NCBI GenBank assembly: GCA_910576545.1
Contig: CAJTKM010000005.1
Span: forward strand, 124,001-188,000
Direction: 5' to 3'
From: Lachnospiraceae bacterium
GTDB lineage: Bacteria; Bacillota; Clostridia; Lachnospirales; Anaerotignaceae
Length of the DNA stretch: 64,000 nt
The notes beneath the pieces are model-generated. The model ran no database searches. It was not told the DNA's origin and saw only the letters and a list, made by a program, of their open reading frames with translations. Made by a program: the position numbers and the translations under genes. Position 1 is the stretch's first letter, and each line of letters starts with the position of its first letter. This document shows, one piece after another, positions 51,162-59,468 of the stretch.

Positions 51162-53723
51162 ATGAAATATCAGGAAAAACAGAAACGGAAACGAACGGCG
51201 GCGGCTGTGATTGCGCTGCTGATTGTACTGGCAATGGTCGCGGGGCTGGTCACGCCGTTCATCGCGTATGCCGCGCCTGTTTCGACGCAGACGGTTACGA
51301 TGACAAACGGCGGAACAACCGGAACAGCGCAGGCAACTCCTTCCACATGGCAGGAGAAAGAATTTGGACAGGAACAGTTTACGCTGGACGTGGTAGTCGG
51401 CTTTGACGGGGAATATATCGTTGGGAAAACCGCGTCCCTGAAAGGCATCATCACGAACAACGGCGCGCCGTTCCGCGGAGAATTGCAGGCAAAGGCGTAT
51501 ACCTATGAGAACACAGGGCGGAACGGCGTGGAATCAGCTTCGGCGGAATATGCTGTGTACTATCAGGAACTGGAACTTTTGCAGGGTGCGTCCCAGAAAA
51601 TAGACATGGAGCTGAACATAGGGACGATACAGCGGTTTTTGCAGATTACGCTGGTAGATGAGAGCGGCCGAACGGTATTCCTGCAAAATGTGGACCTCAA
51701 GCCGAAGCAGCCGGAAACGCTGGCATTCGGTATTTTAAGCGAACGCCCGCAGGATATGCAGATTCTGGCGGGCATGATGCCGCAGGGTACGAATCAGGTG
51801 GAGGCATCTGCTTTTTATGGAACGTATTTTTTTGACGGGGAAGGCTTTCCTTCCAGCGAGGCGTTGATGGAAAATTTCCGTGTGATTGTGGCAGACGGCA
51901 TTGATTTTGCCGCTTTGACACAGGCGCAGAGAGATGCCCTGAACGGCTGGGTTACAGGCGGCGGCATGCTGGTGATTGGCACAGGTGAAGCGGGTGCGCG
52001 TACGCTTGGCGGGCTGGAACTGACGGCAGACGTCCAGATTACAGGCACGGCGGCGGGCAGCCTGCAGGGCACGCCGGTTACGCTGGCTGTTCTGGAGGGT
52101 GACGGCGTGGAACCGCTCTGGCAGGAAAACGGGGCAGTTCTGGCATACCAGAAGAAGGAAGGCGAGGGCAGGATTATCCTGCCGGCTTTCAGCATTGCCA
52201 CAACGCCTGTCGCGGCTATGGCGGAAACGCCTGCTGTCCTTTGGCAGATTTGCAGTATGGCGGATAGCAGCTATCTGGTTCTGGACAATATGGAAGACGA
52301 CCGTTATTACCATTACAGCTCCATGAGCAATTTCCCGCCGCTGGGTATGGGCACTGTGAAGCTTCTGCTGGGGCTTCTGGCGGTTTATATCTTCATTGTG
52401 GGCCCTGTGCTTTATCTGGTACTGAAAAAACTGGATAAGCGTGAAAAGGGCTGGATTGCCATACCGGCTCTGGCAGCTGTGTTCGTGGCGGCAGTTTTTG
52501 CGGTTTCCCGAACCAGCCTTTATGGTAAAGGCATGCTGCGGATGACTTCTGTAGTAGAGCTTTCAGCGGGGGCAGACACCGCTGCGGCGGAAACAGACAT
52601 TTATTTGAAATCCGCTGATGCGGGCAGCCTGACATACAGCAACGAGGACAATCTGAACATTTTCCCGCAAAAGGAGGACTATTACTATTATAACCTTTCG
52701 GCGGGCGACGTCAGCTGCGGCTATAAAATGCTTTCCGGTGACAGGACGGAAATTACGTTCTACGGAAACCAAAGCTGGCAGACGAACCATCTTTCCGCGA
52801 AAACTACGGTGCAGACCGGCGGCGCACTGGAAAGTACGCTCCGGCTGGAGAACGGGCGGCTGAAAGGTACGGTTACCAACGGCACGAACACGGGGTTTGT
52901 AGATACCATACTGAATGCGAATGGGACCTGGCTGCGGATCGGACAGATGCAGGCGGGTGAAACGCTGGAGATAGACCAGCCTGTGGATCCGGACAGCGCA
53001 GGTCTGGGAAGCTATTCGATGTTTGAGCGGCTGTTTTATGATGATTACAGCAGCAATACGCCGCCATTGCGGGAGCGCGTGCGCAGGGGCGAAATCAGCC
53101 GCGAGGAAGCCTTCCGCATCCGCAGTGAACAGAGTCTGTTGGACAATCAGACGAATATCAGTGGTAAGGAAGGGCTGTCGCGGGATGGGAAACTTCAGAT
53201 GGATATTTATGCGTTCAGCGAAGTACCGATTTGGGACAGCGCAGGGACAATCAACGGCAGGGAGCCGTTTGTCAGCGCGCTGACGCTCTACCACCAGACG
53301 TTTACTACGGAACTGGCAAAGCTGGAATCCTTTGACACGTCCTTTGCGATTCTGCCGGAGGCAGTGGAAACGGCGGAACAGTATGACTGGATCACCCGCT
53401 ATGGCGTTGAGTTTTTCTATCTGTATGATGAGGGCGAAGCGGAGCTTATTTATCACATTGCAGACGGAATCGAACTGGAACTGTTCCAGTTTGAGGAAAT
53501 AGAAAGACACAGCATTGAGGAAAAAGCACAGATTTACAACGTATCCACAGGGGAATGGGATATCCTGCGGACGCGTGAATACAGCGCGCCGGGGGAATAT
53601 GACCCCGCGCAGTATATTTCCGCTGACGGCAAGGTACGGCTGAAGCTGTTCATGCTGGAAGGAACTGAAGTTGAAGTGCCGAGAATGAGAATGAAAGGAA
53701 GTGGTCTGCTTGCTGGAAATTAA
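51162..53723 (+). CDS. Large exported membrane protein of the ABC/VWA operon
   Basis: An 853-residue protein with an N-terminal signal/membrane segment (VIALLIVLAMVAGLVTPFIAYA, split as IALLIVLAMVAGLV), a beta-rich external part (about 60-400), two central membrane segments (about 395-420 and 428-448) and a second external part. The segment FRVIVADGIDFAALTQAQRD ... GGGMLVIGTGE resembles the glutamine-amidotransferase-like fold found in VWA-operon proteins. Ribosome site GGGGAGG. First gene of a seven-gene operon; its end overlaps the ABC ATPase start. Function unknown. Confidence 0.88.
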   Translation: MKYQEKQKRKRTAAAVIALLIVLAMVAGLVTPFIAYAAPVSTQTVTMTNGGTTGTAQATPSTWQEKEFGQEQFTLDVVVGFDGEYIVGKTASLKGIITNNGAPFRGELQAKAYTYENTGRNGVESASAEYAVYYQELELLQGASQKIDMELNIGTIQRFLQITLVDESGRTVFLQNVDLKPKQPETLAFGILSERPQDMQILAGMMPQGTNQVEASAFYGTYFFDGEGFPSSEALMENFRVIVADGIDFAALTQAQRDALNGWVTGGGMLVIGTGEAGARTLGGLELTADVQITGTAAGSLQGTPVTLAVLEGDGVEPLWQENGAVLAYQKKEGEGRIILPAFSIATTPVAAMAETPAVLWQICSMADSSYLVLDNMEDDRYYHYSSMSNFPPLGMGTVKLLLGLLAVYIFIVGPVLYLVLKKLDKREKGWIAIPALAAVFVAAVFAVSRTSLYGKGMLRMTSVVELSAGADTAAAETDIYLKSADAGSLTYSNEDNLNIFPQKEDYYYYNLSAGDVSCGYKMLSGDRTEITFYGNQSWQTNHLSAKTTVQTGGALESTLRLENGRLKGTVTNGTNTGFVDTILNANGTWLRIGQMQAGETLEIDQPVDPDSAGLGSYSMFERLFYDDYSSNTPPLRERVRRGEISREEAFRIRSEQSLLDNQTNISGKEGLSRDGKLQMDIYAFSEVPIWDSAGTINGREPFVSALTLYHQTFTTELAKLESFDTSFAILPEAVETAEQYDWITRYGVEFFYLYDEGEAELIYHIADGIELELFQFEEIERHSIEEKAQIYNVSTGEWDILRTREYSAPGEYDPAQYISADGKVRLKLFMLEGTEVEVPRMRMKGSGLLAGN

Positions 53724-54636
53724 AGATTTAGTGAAACGCTACGGGAAATTTACGGCGGTCGACCATTTGAGCCTGAGCGTGCCGGAAGGGACGATATACG
53801 GCTTTGTCGGCCCCAACGGAGCAGGCAAGACGACGACCATGCGCATTATGGCAGGCCTGCTGACGGCAACAGAGGGCAGCGTGATGATTGACGGGATAGA
53901 CGCAACGAAGAACCCGAAAGCCCTGCGGGAAAGGATTGGCTACATGCCGGATTTCTTCGGGGTGTACGATAACCTGAAAGTGACGGAGTATATGGATTTT
54001 TACGCTGGAACATATGGGATTCCCTATAAAGAGCGCGGAGGCATGATCGATAATCTGCTGGAAATCGTAGATTTGACGCACAAAAAGGAGTTTTATGTGG
54101 ATTCGCTTTCGCGCGGCATGAAGCAAAGGCTCTGCCTTGCCCGCAGCCTGATACATGACCCAAGCCTGCTGATACTGGACGAACCGGCATCAGGGCTTGA
54201 CCCGCGGGCGAGGGTAGAGATGAAAGAAATCCTTAAGCAGCTGCAGTCGATGGGAAAAACCATCGTAATCAGTTCGCATATCCTGCCGGAGCTGGCGGAA
54301 ATGTGTACGCAGGTCGGCATAATCGACCATGGCAGGCTGGCGGCGGCTGGGTCTGTGCAGGAAATCATGCACAGGCTGACGCAGAAGCGTGTGATATATG
54401 TCCGCCCTGCTGCGGAAATGGAGAAAATGCTGCGCATATTGGAGGAACAGCCCGCTGTGCAGGGACTTGTGGAAAATACGCTGGACGCGGAATTTGATTT
54501 CGACGGTACAGATGAGGAGCTTGCGGGCATTTTGAAGCGGCTTGTTTTGGCAGACGTGCCGGTGGTGGCGTTCAGGGAGAAGGAAGGCAATCTGGAAGAA
54601 GTGTTTATGAGAGTGACAGGAGGCGAAAGCGTATGA
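53710..54636 (+). CDS. ABC transporter ATP-binding protein
   Basis: A 308-residue ATPase: Walker A GPNGAGKTTT (about 36), signature SRGMKQRLCLA (about 135), Walker B LLILDEPASGLDP, H-loop SSHILPE. The C-terminal 90 residues match the ABC-2 exporter extension. TTG 53710 has AAAGGAAG about 8 nt upstream; GTG 53701 lies within that site. It overlaps the previous gene by 14 nt and the permease gene by 4 nt. Confidence 0.94.
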   Translation: MLEIKDLVKRYGKFTAVDHLSLSVPEGTIYGFVGPNGAGKTTTMRIMAGLLTATEGSVMIDGIDATKNPKALRERIGYMPDFFGVYDNLKVTEYMDFYAGTYGIPYKERGGMIDNLLEIVDLTHKKEFYVDSLSRGMKQRLCLARSLIHDPSLLILDEPASGLDPRARVEMKEILKQLQSMGKTIVISSHILPELAEMCTQVGIIDHGRLAAAGSVQEIMHRLTQKRVIYVRPAAEMEKMLRILEEQPAVQGLVENTLDAEFDFDGTDEELAGILKRLVLADVPVVAFREKEGNLEEVFMRVTGGESV

Positions 54637-55574
54637 TGAATCCGGTTTTGCGGCGGGAGGCAGTTACGTCCCTCAGGGGCTGGAAAAATTTCGCCGTACT
54701 GACGTTTTATCTTGGGGTAACAGCACTGGGCGCAGGCATGGTGATTTATACGGGCATGTTTGACAACTGGGATTTCAGCTTTGACCCGCAGATTATGATG
54801 GTGCTGTATGTTGTGCTTGCGGCGGTGCAGATGGCTTTGATCACGCTGACTGTGCCTGCGCTGACGGCAGGGAGCATCAGCGGGGAGCGGGAACGGCAGA
54901 CGCTCGACCTGCTTCTGGTAACGAAAATGTCGTCCTTCTCTATCGTAATGGGGAAACTGCTGGCATCTCTGGCGTTTATACTGCTTTTGATTGTGGGGAC
55001 GCTGCCGGTGCTCTCGCTGGTGTTCTATTTCGGCGGAATAAAGATTTCAGCAGTCCTGCTGATGGTCGGCTTTATGCTGATGACCGCACTGATGCTGGGG
55101 TCGATATCGGTATTTTTTTCCTGCATATTCAAGCGGACGGTTGTTTCTATCATGCTGGTGTATATCATCATGGGTGTGCTTTGTCTGGGAACGATCCTTG
55201 CGGCTGTACTGCCTCTTGCAGTGCGGGATTATAACGCGGTAAACATGATAAACCTGGAATCGGAATACTGGCGGATTGCGCTGACGCTTATCCCCAATCC
55301 TGGCGTAGCGTTTTTCTCGCTGGTGGACGCACAGCTTGGCAGCAATATCGTTACCAGAGAACTGCTTTCCATGCTGAACAGCAAAAACAGCGCATTGAAC
55401 TGGATTGTGGAAAATATCTGGATGATGAACATGCTGTTTGACGCGGCTGTGACGGCATTGTTTATTGCCCTTTCCTGCCGCGCGATTAACCCTGTGCGGG
55501 AACACAGACATGGCGGCGCGGAGAGAAAGCCGAAGAAGGAACGGAAAAAAGGGAAAAAGAAAGAGGCTGTGTAA
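54633..55574 (+). CDS. ABC-2-type permease
   Basis: A 313-residue permease with about six membrane segments (about 18-38, 55-80, 105-130, 140-165, 175-200, 270-290), the intracellular motif SGERERQTLDLLLVTKMSS typical of ABC-2 permeases, and a very basic tail (KPKKERKKGKKKE). Start ATG 54633 overlaps the ATPase stop (ATGATGA). Partner of the preceding ATPase; cargo unknown. Confidence 0.92.
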   Translation: MMNPVLRREAVTSLRGWKNFAVLTFYLGVTALGAGMVIYTGMFDNWDFSFDPQIMMVLYVVLAAVQMALITLTVPALTAGSISGERERQTLDLLLVTKMSSFSIVMGKLLASLAFILLLIVGTLPVLSLVFYFGGIKISAVLLMVGFMLMTALMLGSISVFFSCIFKRTVVSIMLVYIIMGVLCLGTILAAVLPLAVRDYNAVNMINLESEYWRIALTLIPNPGVAFFSLVDAQLGSNIVTRELLSMLNSKNSALNWIVENIWMMNMLFDAAVTALFIALSCRAINPVREHRHGGAERKPKKERKKGKKKEAV

Positions 55575-57101
55575 ATGAAGGAGTTTTGCAAGGCATTGCT
55601 GCCCCTGCGGAGGAGGCTGACGCTGGAGGCTTTTCTGAGGTATTTCCTATGGTGCATGATAATGGCAAGCGGGTTGGCCCTTGCCGTATTCCTGCTGTCT
55701 GCTTTTGTGGTGCTGCCGGAACGGTTCCTTGCGGCGGGCGTGCTCTGGCTTGCCGGATTTCTGGCGGCTTTGTGTGTGGCTCTGTTCTGGAAACGCCCGG
55801 GCTGGAAAGCGGCAGCGGAAGCTGCGGACAGGCTCGGCGGCAGGGAGCGCATGATAACGACGCTGGAACTTCTCGCGCGGGACAGCCGAAATGAGATGGA
55901 GGAAATGGCTGTCAGGGACGGCATGAAAATGGCAAAGGAGCGGGATTTTGCAAAGGAATACCGTTTCCGTCCGCCCAAAAAGCCGCTGGCGCTGCTCTGC
56001 CTTCTGCTGGCGCTGACGTTTGGCGCGGCGTTCCTGCCTTCCCCGAAGGAGGAAGGGATTGAGGCATATACACAGGCGGAGATTGCGCGGATTGAAAAGG
56101 TTTCCCGTGAAATTGAAAAGGAAGAAACGCTTGACAGCGAAGAACGGGCAGAATTCCGCAGACAGACGCAGGCATTGACAAAGGAACTCAAAAAAGCAGC
56201 AACAAAAAAAGAGGTGGAGCAGGCGGTGCAGAAGGCTCAGCAGGAGATGAAAAAGCTGGAAAAGAACAGCATACCGAAGGACCTGCGGGAAATGGCGAAG
56301 GGGCTGGAGCAGAACGAAAAGACGAAGGAGCTGGCGGATGCGCTGAATCGGGCAGACGAAGAAGCGATACAGGCGGCAATGCAGGCGTTGATGGAACAGC
56401 TTGCTGGGCTTTCTGCGGAACAGCAGGCAGAGCTTGCGGAAATGCTTGCGCAGGCTGCGGGAGAGCTGAGTGACGAGGAACTGCGGGAGGCTTTGGAGGA
56501 ATTGGCAGAGGCGCTGGAGAATGGCGCGAACCTGACGGCGGCAGGGGAACGGCTGACAGCCGCTGCGAAGGCACAGGCTGGGAAGAACGCTTCCTTACGG
56601 GCGGCTCTGCAAAAAATGAACGGGCAGCTTGCGGCAGGGCAGAATCAGGGTAATGGACAGGGGCAAGGACAGGGCAATGGACAGGGGCAGGGACAGGGCA
56701 ATGGACAGGGGCAAGGACAGGGCAATGGACAGGGGCAAGGACAGGGCAATGGACAGGGGCAGGGACAAGGCAATGGACAGGGGCAGGGACAGGGCAATGG
56801 ACAGGGAGCAGGACAGAACAGCGGGCAGGGGCGTGGCTTCGGGCATCAGGAAACGGAACGTGTTTTCACACGCAATGCGGAGGGGAAAGCCGGATTTGAC
56901 GCGAAGGTGGAAGGGCAGGAGAACGAAAGCGGACAGACCAGCATGACGGAACACCGCACGATGGGCGAAGCTGGGGAGAGCCTGCCCTATGAACGGGTCT
57001 ACCAGACTTACCGCAATGAGGCGATGAAAACGCTGGAAGAGGAAAACGTGCCGTATGGCATGCGGGAAATGGTCGCGGAGTATTTCTCTGCTTTGGAATA
57101 A
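55575..57101 (+). CDS. Coiled-coil membrane protein with Gly/Gln/Asn repeats (DUF4175-like)
   Basis: A 508-residue protein with two N-terminal membrane segments (about 28-45, 50-68) and a third near 140-155, then a long Ala/Glu/Lys coiled coil (about 165-340), a tract of six to seven GNGQGQGQ units (about 358-413) and a conserved-looking tail (SLPYERVYQTYRNEA ... MVAEYFSALE). The arrangement resembles DUF4175 proteins found next to MoxR/VWA genes. It starts the base after the permease stop. Probably a scaffold at the membrane. Confidence 0.85.
   Translation: MKEFCKALLPLRRRLTLEAFLRYFLWCMIMASGLALAVFLLSAFVVLPERFLAAGVLWLAGFLAALCVALFWKRPGWKAAAEAADRLGGRERMITTLELLARDSRNEMEEMAVRDGMKMAKERDFAKEYRFRPPKKPLALLCLLLALTFGAAFLPSPKEEGIEAYTQAEIARIEKVSREIEKEETLDSEERAEFRRQTQALTKELKKAATKKEVEQAVQKAQQEMKKLEKNSIPKDLREMAKGLEQNEKTKELADALNRADEEAIQAAMQALMEQLAGLSAEQQAELAEMLAQAAGELSDEELREALEELAEALENGANLTAAGERLTAAAKAQAGKNASLRAALQKMNGQLAAGQNQGNGQGQGQGNGQGQGQGNGQGQGQGNGQGQGQGNGQGQGQGNGQGQGQGNGQGAGQNSGQGRGFGHQETERVFTRNAEGKAGFDAKVEGQENESGQTSMTEHRTMGEAGESLPYERVYQTYRNEAMKTLEEENVPYGMREMVAEYFSALE
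56647..56807 (+). repeat. 24-bp tandem repeats
   Basis: Six to seven copies of a 24-bp unit of the type GGCAATGGACAGGGGCAAGG plus ACAG, differing by A/G at one or two positions; each encodes GNGQGQGQ. Copy number is likely to vary between strains. Confidence 0.92.
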
Positions 57102-57114
57102 GGGGGAGGAGAGC

Positions 57115-57564
57115 TTGAAAAAAGGAAAAATAGCAGGAATGGCTATACTGCTGCTTCTGCTGGCGGTTTTAGGGTATGCGTTTTTGGGCAGCCCTGCCGA
57201 ATGGTACCGCCGGAGGGCGCTGCGGCAGGCAATGGCCGCGGTGGAGGACGGAGAAGTCACACTGAATGAAATCATCCCGTTTTCATGGGACAGCGTCTAT
57301 TCCTTTGGTCCTTATACCACGCAGGAGCAGATGGAGGAAATTATGGGCATTTCAGCACGCAGGCTGGAGGAATCCCCCAGTGAAGGCATGGTACAGCTTG
57401 TGTTTGTGAATGGGGGTCAAATCGTCTGCGGTGTATGCGGATATATCTCCAAGGAAGGGTATTCTGTGTCCTTTGACGAGAAAATCAACTTTGCGGACAA
57501 TGTTGTTTTCAGGGCAAAAAGAGATGCCGATGGGATTCTTTGGCTGACAGAGCCGCATGATTGA
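57115..57564 (+). CDS. Small membrane-anchored protein of the VWA operon
   Basis: A 149-residue protein with an N-terminal membrane segment (IAGMAILLLLLAVLGYAFLG, within residues 5-25) and a short external domain (VTLNEIIPFSWDSVYSFGPYT ... MVQLVFVNGGQIVCGVCGY). TTG 57115 is chosen because GGGGGAGGAG lies 4-6 nt upstream. It sits between the coiled-coil protein and the first VWA protein. I do not recognise the family. Confidence 0.82.
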   Translation: MKKGKIAGMAILLLLLAVLGYAFLGSPAEWYRRRALRQAMAAVEDGEVTLNEIIPFSWDSVYSFGPYTTQEQMEEIMGISARRLEESPSEGMVQLVFVNGGQIVCGVCGYISKEGYSVSFDEKINFADNVVFRAKRDADGILWLTEPHD

Positions 57565-57602
57565 TTTCTCTTTTTGTAGCGCCGCGCAGGGGGCGGCGGC
57601 GA

Positions 57603-57662
57603 ATGGGCCAAGGGGTGAAACCCCTTGCGGGTATTTGAGGGCAGAGCCCTCAAGGTCTTCCT
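57603..57662 (+). repeat. Two-hairpin dispersed repeat, copy E
   Basis: CCAAGGGGT-GAA-ACCCCTTGCGGG, linker TATT, TGAGGGC-AGA-GCCCTCAAGGTCTTCC; the most compact copy. Confidence 0.8.
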
Positions 57663-57680
57663 TCTTATCTTTTCATAGAA

Positions 57681-59468
57681 ATGAGTGGTTTTATGCGCTT
57701 TGCTTTGCCTTTGGGCTTTTTGGCACTTCTGGCTGTGCCGGTAATCGTGCTGATGTATCTTTTGAAACAAAAATATGAGGAAAAGGAAATCCCCAGCCTG
57801 TACCTTTGGAAAAAGGCATTTCCTGAAACAAAATCCGCACAGCCCTGGCAGAAGCTGCGCAAAAACCTGCTGATGTTTTTGCAGATTGCGGCGGCTGTTC
57901 TGCTGGCTGTTTCTCTTGCGGGACCTTACATTATGGGGAAAATGCAGGTGACGGATTATGTGCTTGCGCTGGACTGCTCCATGAGTATGCAGGCAGAGGA
58001 TGTCGGCAAAAGCCGCTTTGCAGCCGCAAAGGAGGCGGCGCGGGATATTGTGGAAAACGCCCCGGCAGGCAGTTCCTTTTCGCTGGTTCCGGTTACGGAT
58101 AAGCCTTATGTTGCCCTGAGTGCATCAACGGATACGCAGACTGTACTGCGTCGGCTGGATGCCTTGCAGCCTACTGCGGGCGGCGCGGACTGGCAGACGG
58201 CAAAAACGCTTTTGCAAACAGAAAAAAATGTACTCGGCGGGGAAATCCTGCTGTTTACAGATGACTATGGACAGCTGGACGGGCTTTCGGCATTGGAAAT
58301 CGTTTTGAACGGCGGCGGCGAAAATGCCGCGCTGACCCTGCTTTCCAGCCGAGAACAGGAGGATGGCCTGCTTGCGTTGACCCGTGTGGAGAATTACGGG
58401 AAAGAAAGCTGCGAAAGGACAGTGACGCTTTACGCCGATGGCGCAGCGTTTGATACGGTTTCGGTGGAACTGGCGGCAGGTGAGGCACAGGATGTGACGT
58501 TTTCCGGTATCCCTCTGGGGACGGAAACGCTGATGGCGCGGATTTTTCCGGAGGACGTTTTGACAGCGGATGATGTTTTATATCAGGGCGTGGCGGGTAC
58601 GGCAAAGCGGAAAGCCCTGCTTGTGACGGAACAGAACCTGTTTCTGGAAAAAGCACTTTCTGTAATGGGCCAGCTTGAGCTTTACAAAACCAGTCCGGAA
58701 AATGCGGAGAACCTTTCAGGGTATTCGCTTTATGTGTTTGACGGGGCTTTGCCGGAAACTCTGCCGGAGCATGGCTTTCTCATGCAGTTTGGCGGCGGGG
58801 AAAGCGGAATGCGCGGTTTTTCCGGCAGGGCGCGCGGCGTGGAAAATAAAGACATTGCAGGGGCGGAAAACGTATCGTTTGATATTGCCGAGGGCAGGAC
58901 GCTTTCGGAATCCTGGGGACGCTCCCTGCTGCGTGCGGACGGGCAGACCATTGCCGTCTACGGTGAGCGGGACGGACGCAAAACGGCCGTTTTTGGCTTT
59001 GACCTGCATGATACAGACCTGCCGTTGACAGCAGGCTTTCCCGTACTGCTGCATGGGCTGATGGAATGGTATTTCCCGCAGAACACGGCAGATATTGCTG
59101 GAGCGGCAGCAGGGGAGGACATAGAGCCTTCGCTCCTGCCAGAAACAGAACAGGCATGGATAGAAACACCGGCAGGAGAGCGGGCAGAAATCGCACCGCC
59201 GTTCCCGCCCCGGACGTTTTCCGGAGATGAACCGGGCATTTACCGGCTGGTACAGGCAGACGGAGAAGGAAACCTGACAGAAACAGCCTTCGGCATAAAC
59301 GGCAGGAATGGCTTGGAATCCAGCCTTTTGCCAATGGGCGAAGCGGCGGCGTATGAAGCCGGAGAAACGAAAACAGTCAGCATGGGCAGGAATATACGCA
59401 ATGGCGTGCTTCTTCTGCTCCTGTTGGTTTTGGCGATAGAATGGCGGGTGAATTGCCGTGGGGATTGA
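57681..59468 (+). CDS. BatA-like von Willebrand A membrane protein
   Basis: A 595-residue protein. It starts with the BatA N-terminal membrane domain (ALPLGFLALLAVPVIVLMYLLKQKYE; split as LGFLALLAVPVIVLMYLL) and a second membrane segment (about 60-80), then a VWA domain whose metal site begins DCSMSMQ (about 95) and a Thr/Asp later in FTDDYGQLDG. A glutamine-amidotransferase-like segment follows and a final membrane segment (about 570-588) closes it. It overlaps the next gene by 11 nt. The start is ATG 57681 or 57693; no strong ribosome site marks either, and the repeat E lies just upstream. Confidence 0.9.
   Translation: MSGFMRFALPLGFLALLAVPVIVLMYLLKQKYEEKEIPSLYLWKKAFPETKSAQPWQKLRKNLLMFLQIAAAVLLAVSLAGPYIMGKMQVTDYVLALDCSMSMQAEDVGKSRFAAAKEAARDIVENAPAGSSFSLVPVTDKPYVALSASTDTQTVLRRLDALQPTAGGADWQTAKTLLQTEKNVLGGEILLFTDDYGQLDGLSALEIVLNGGGENAALTLLSSREQEDGLLALTRVENYGKESCERTVTLYADGAAFDTVSVELAAGEAQDVTFSGIPLGTETLMARIFPEDVLTADDVLYQGVAGTAKRKALLVTEQNLFLEKALSVMGQLELYKTSPENAENLSGYSLYVFDGALPETLPEHGFLMQFGGGESGMRGFSGRARGVENKDIAGAENVSFDIAEGRTLSESWGRSLLRADGQTIAVYGERDGRKTAVFGFDLHDTDLPLTAGFPVLLHGLMEWYFPQNTADIAGAAAGEDIEPSLLPETEQAWIETPAGERAEIAPPFPPRTFSGDEPGIYRLVQADGEGNLTETAFGINGRNGLESSLLPMGEAAAYEAGETKTVSMGRNIRNGVLLLLLLVLAIEWRVNCRGD

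Noticed and set aside
56647-56807. CRISPR array
   Set aside because: Contiguous in-frame coding repeats without spacers.
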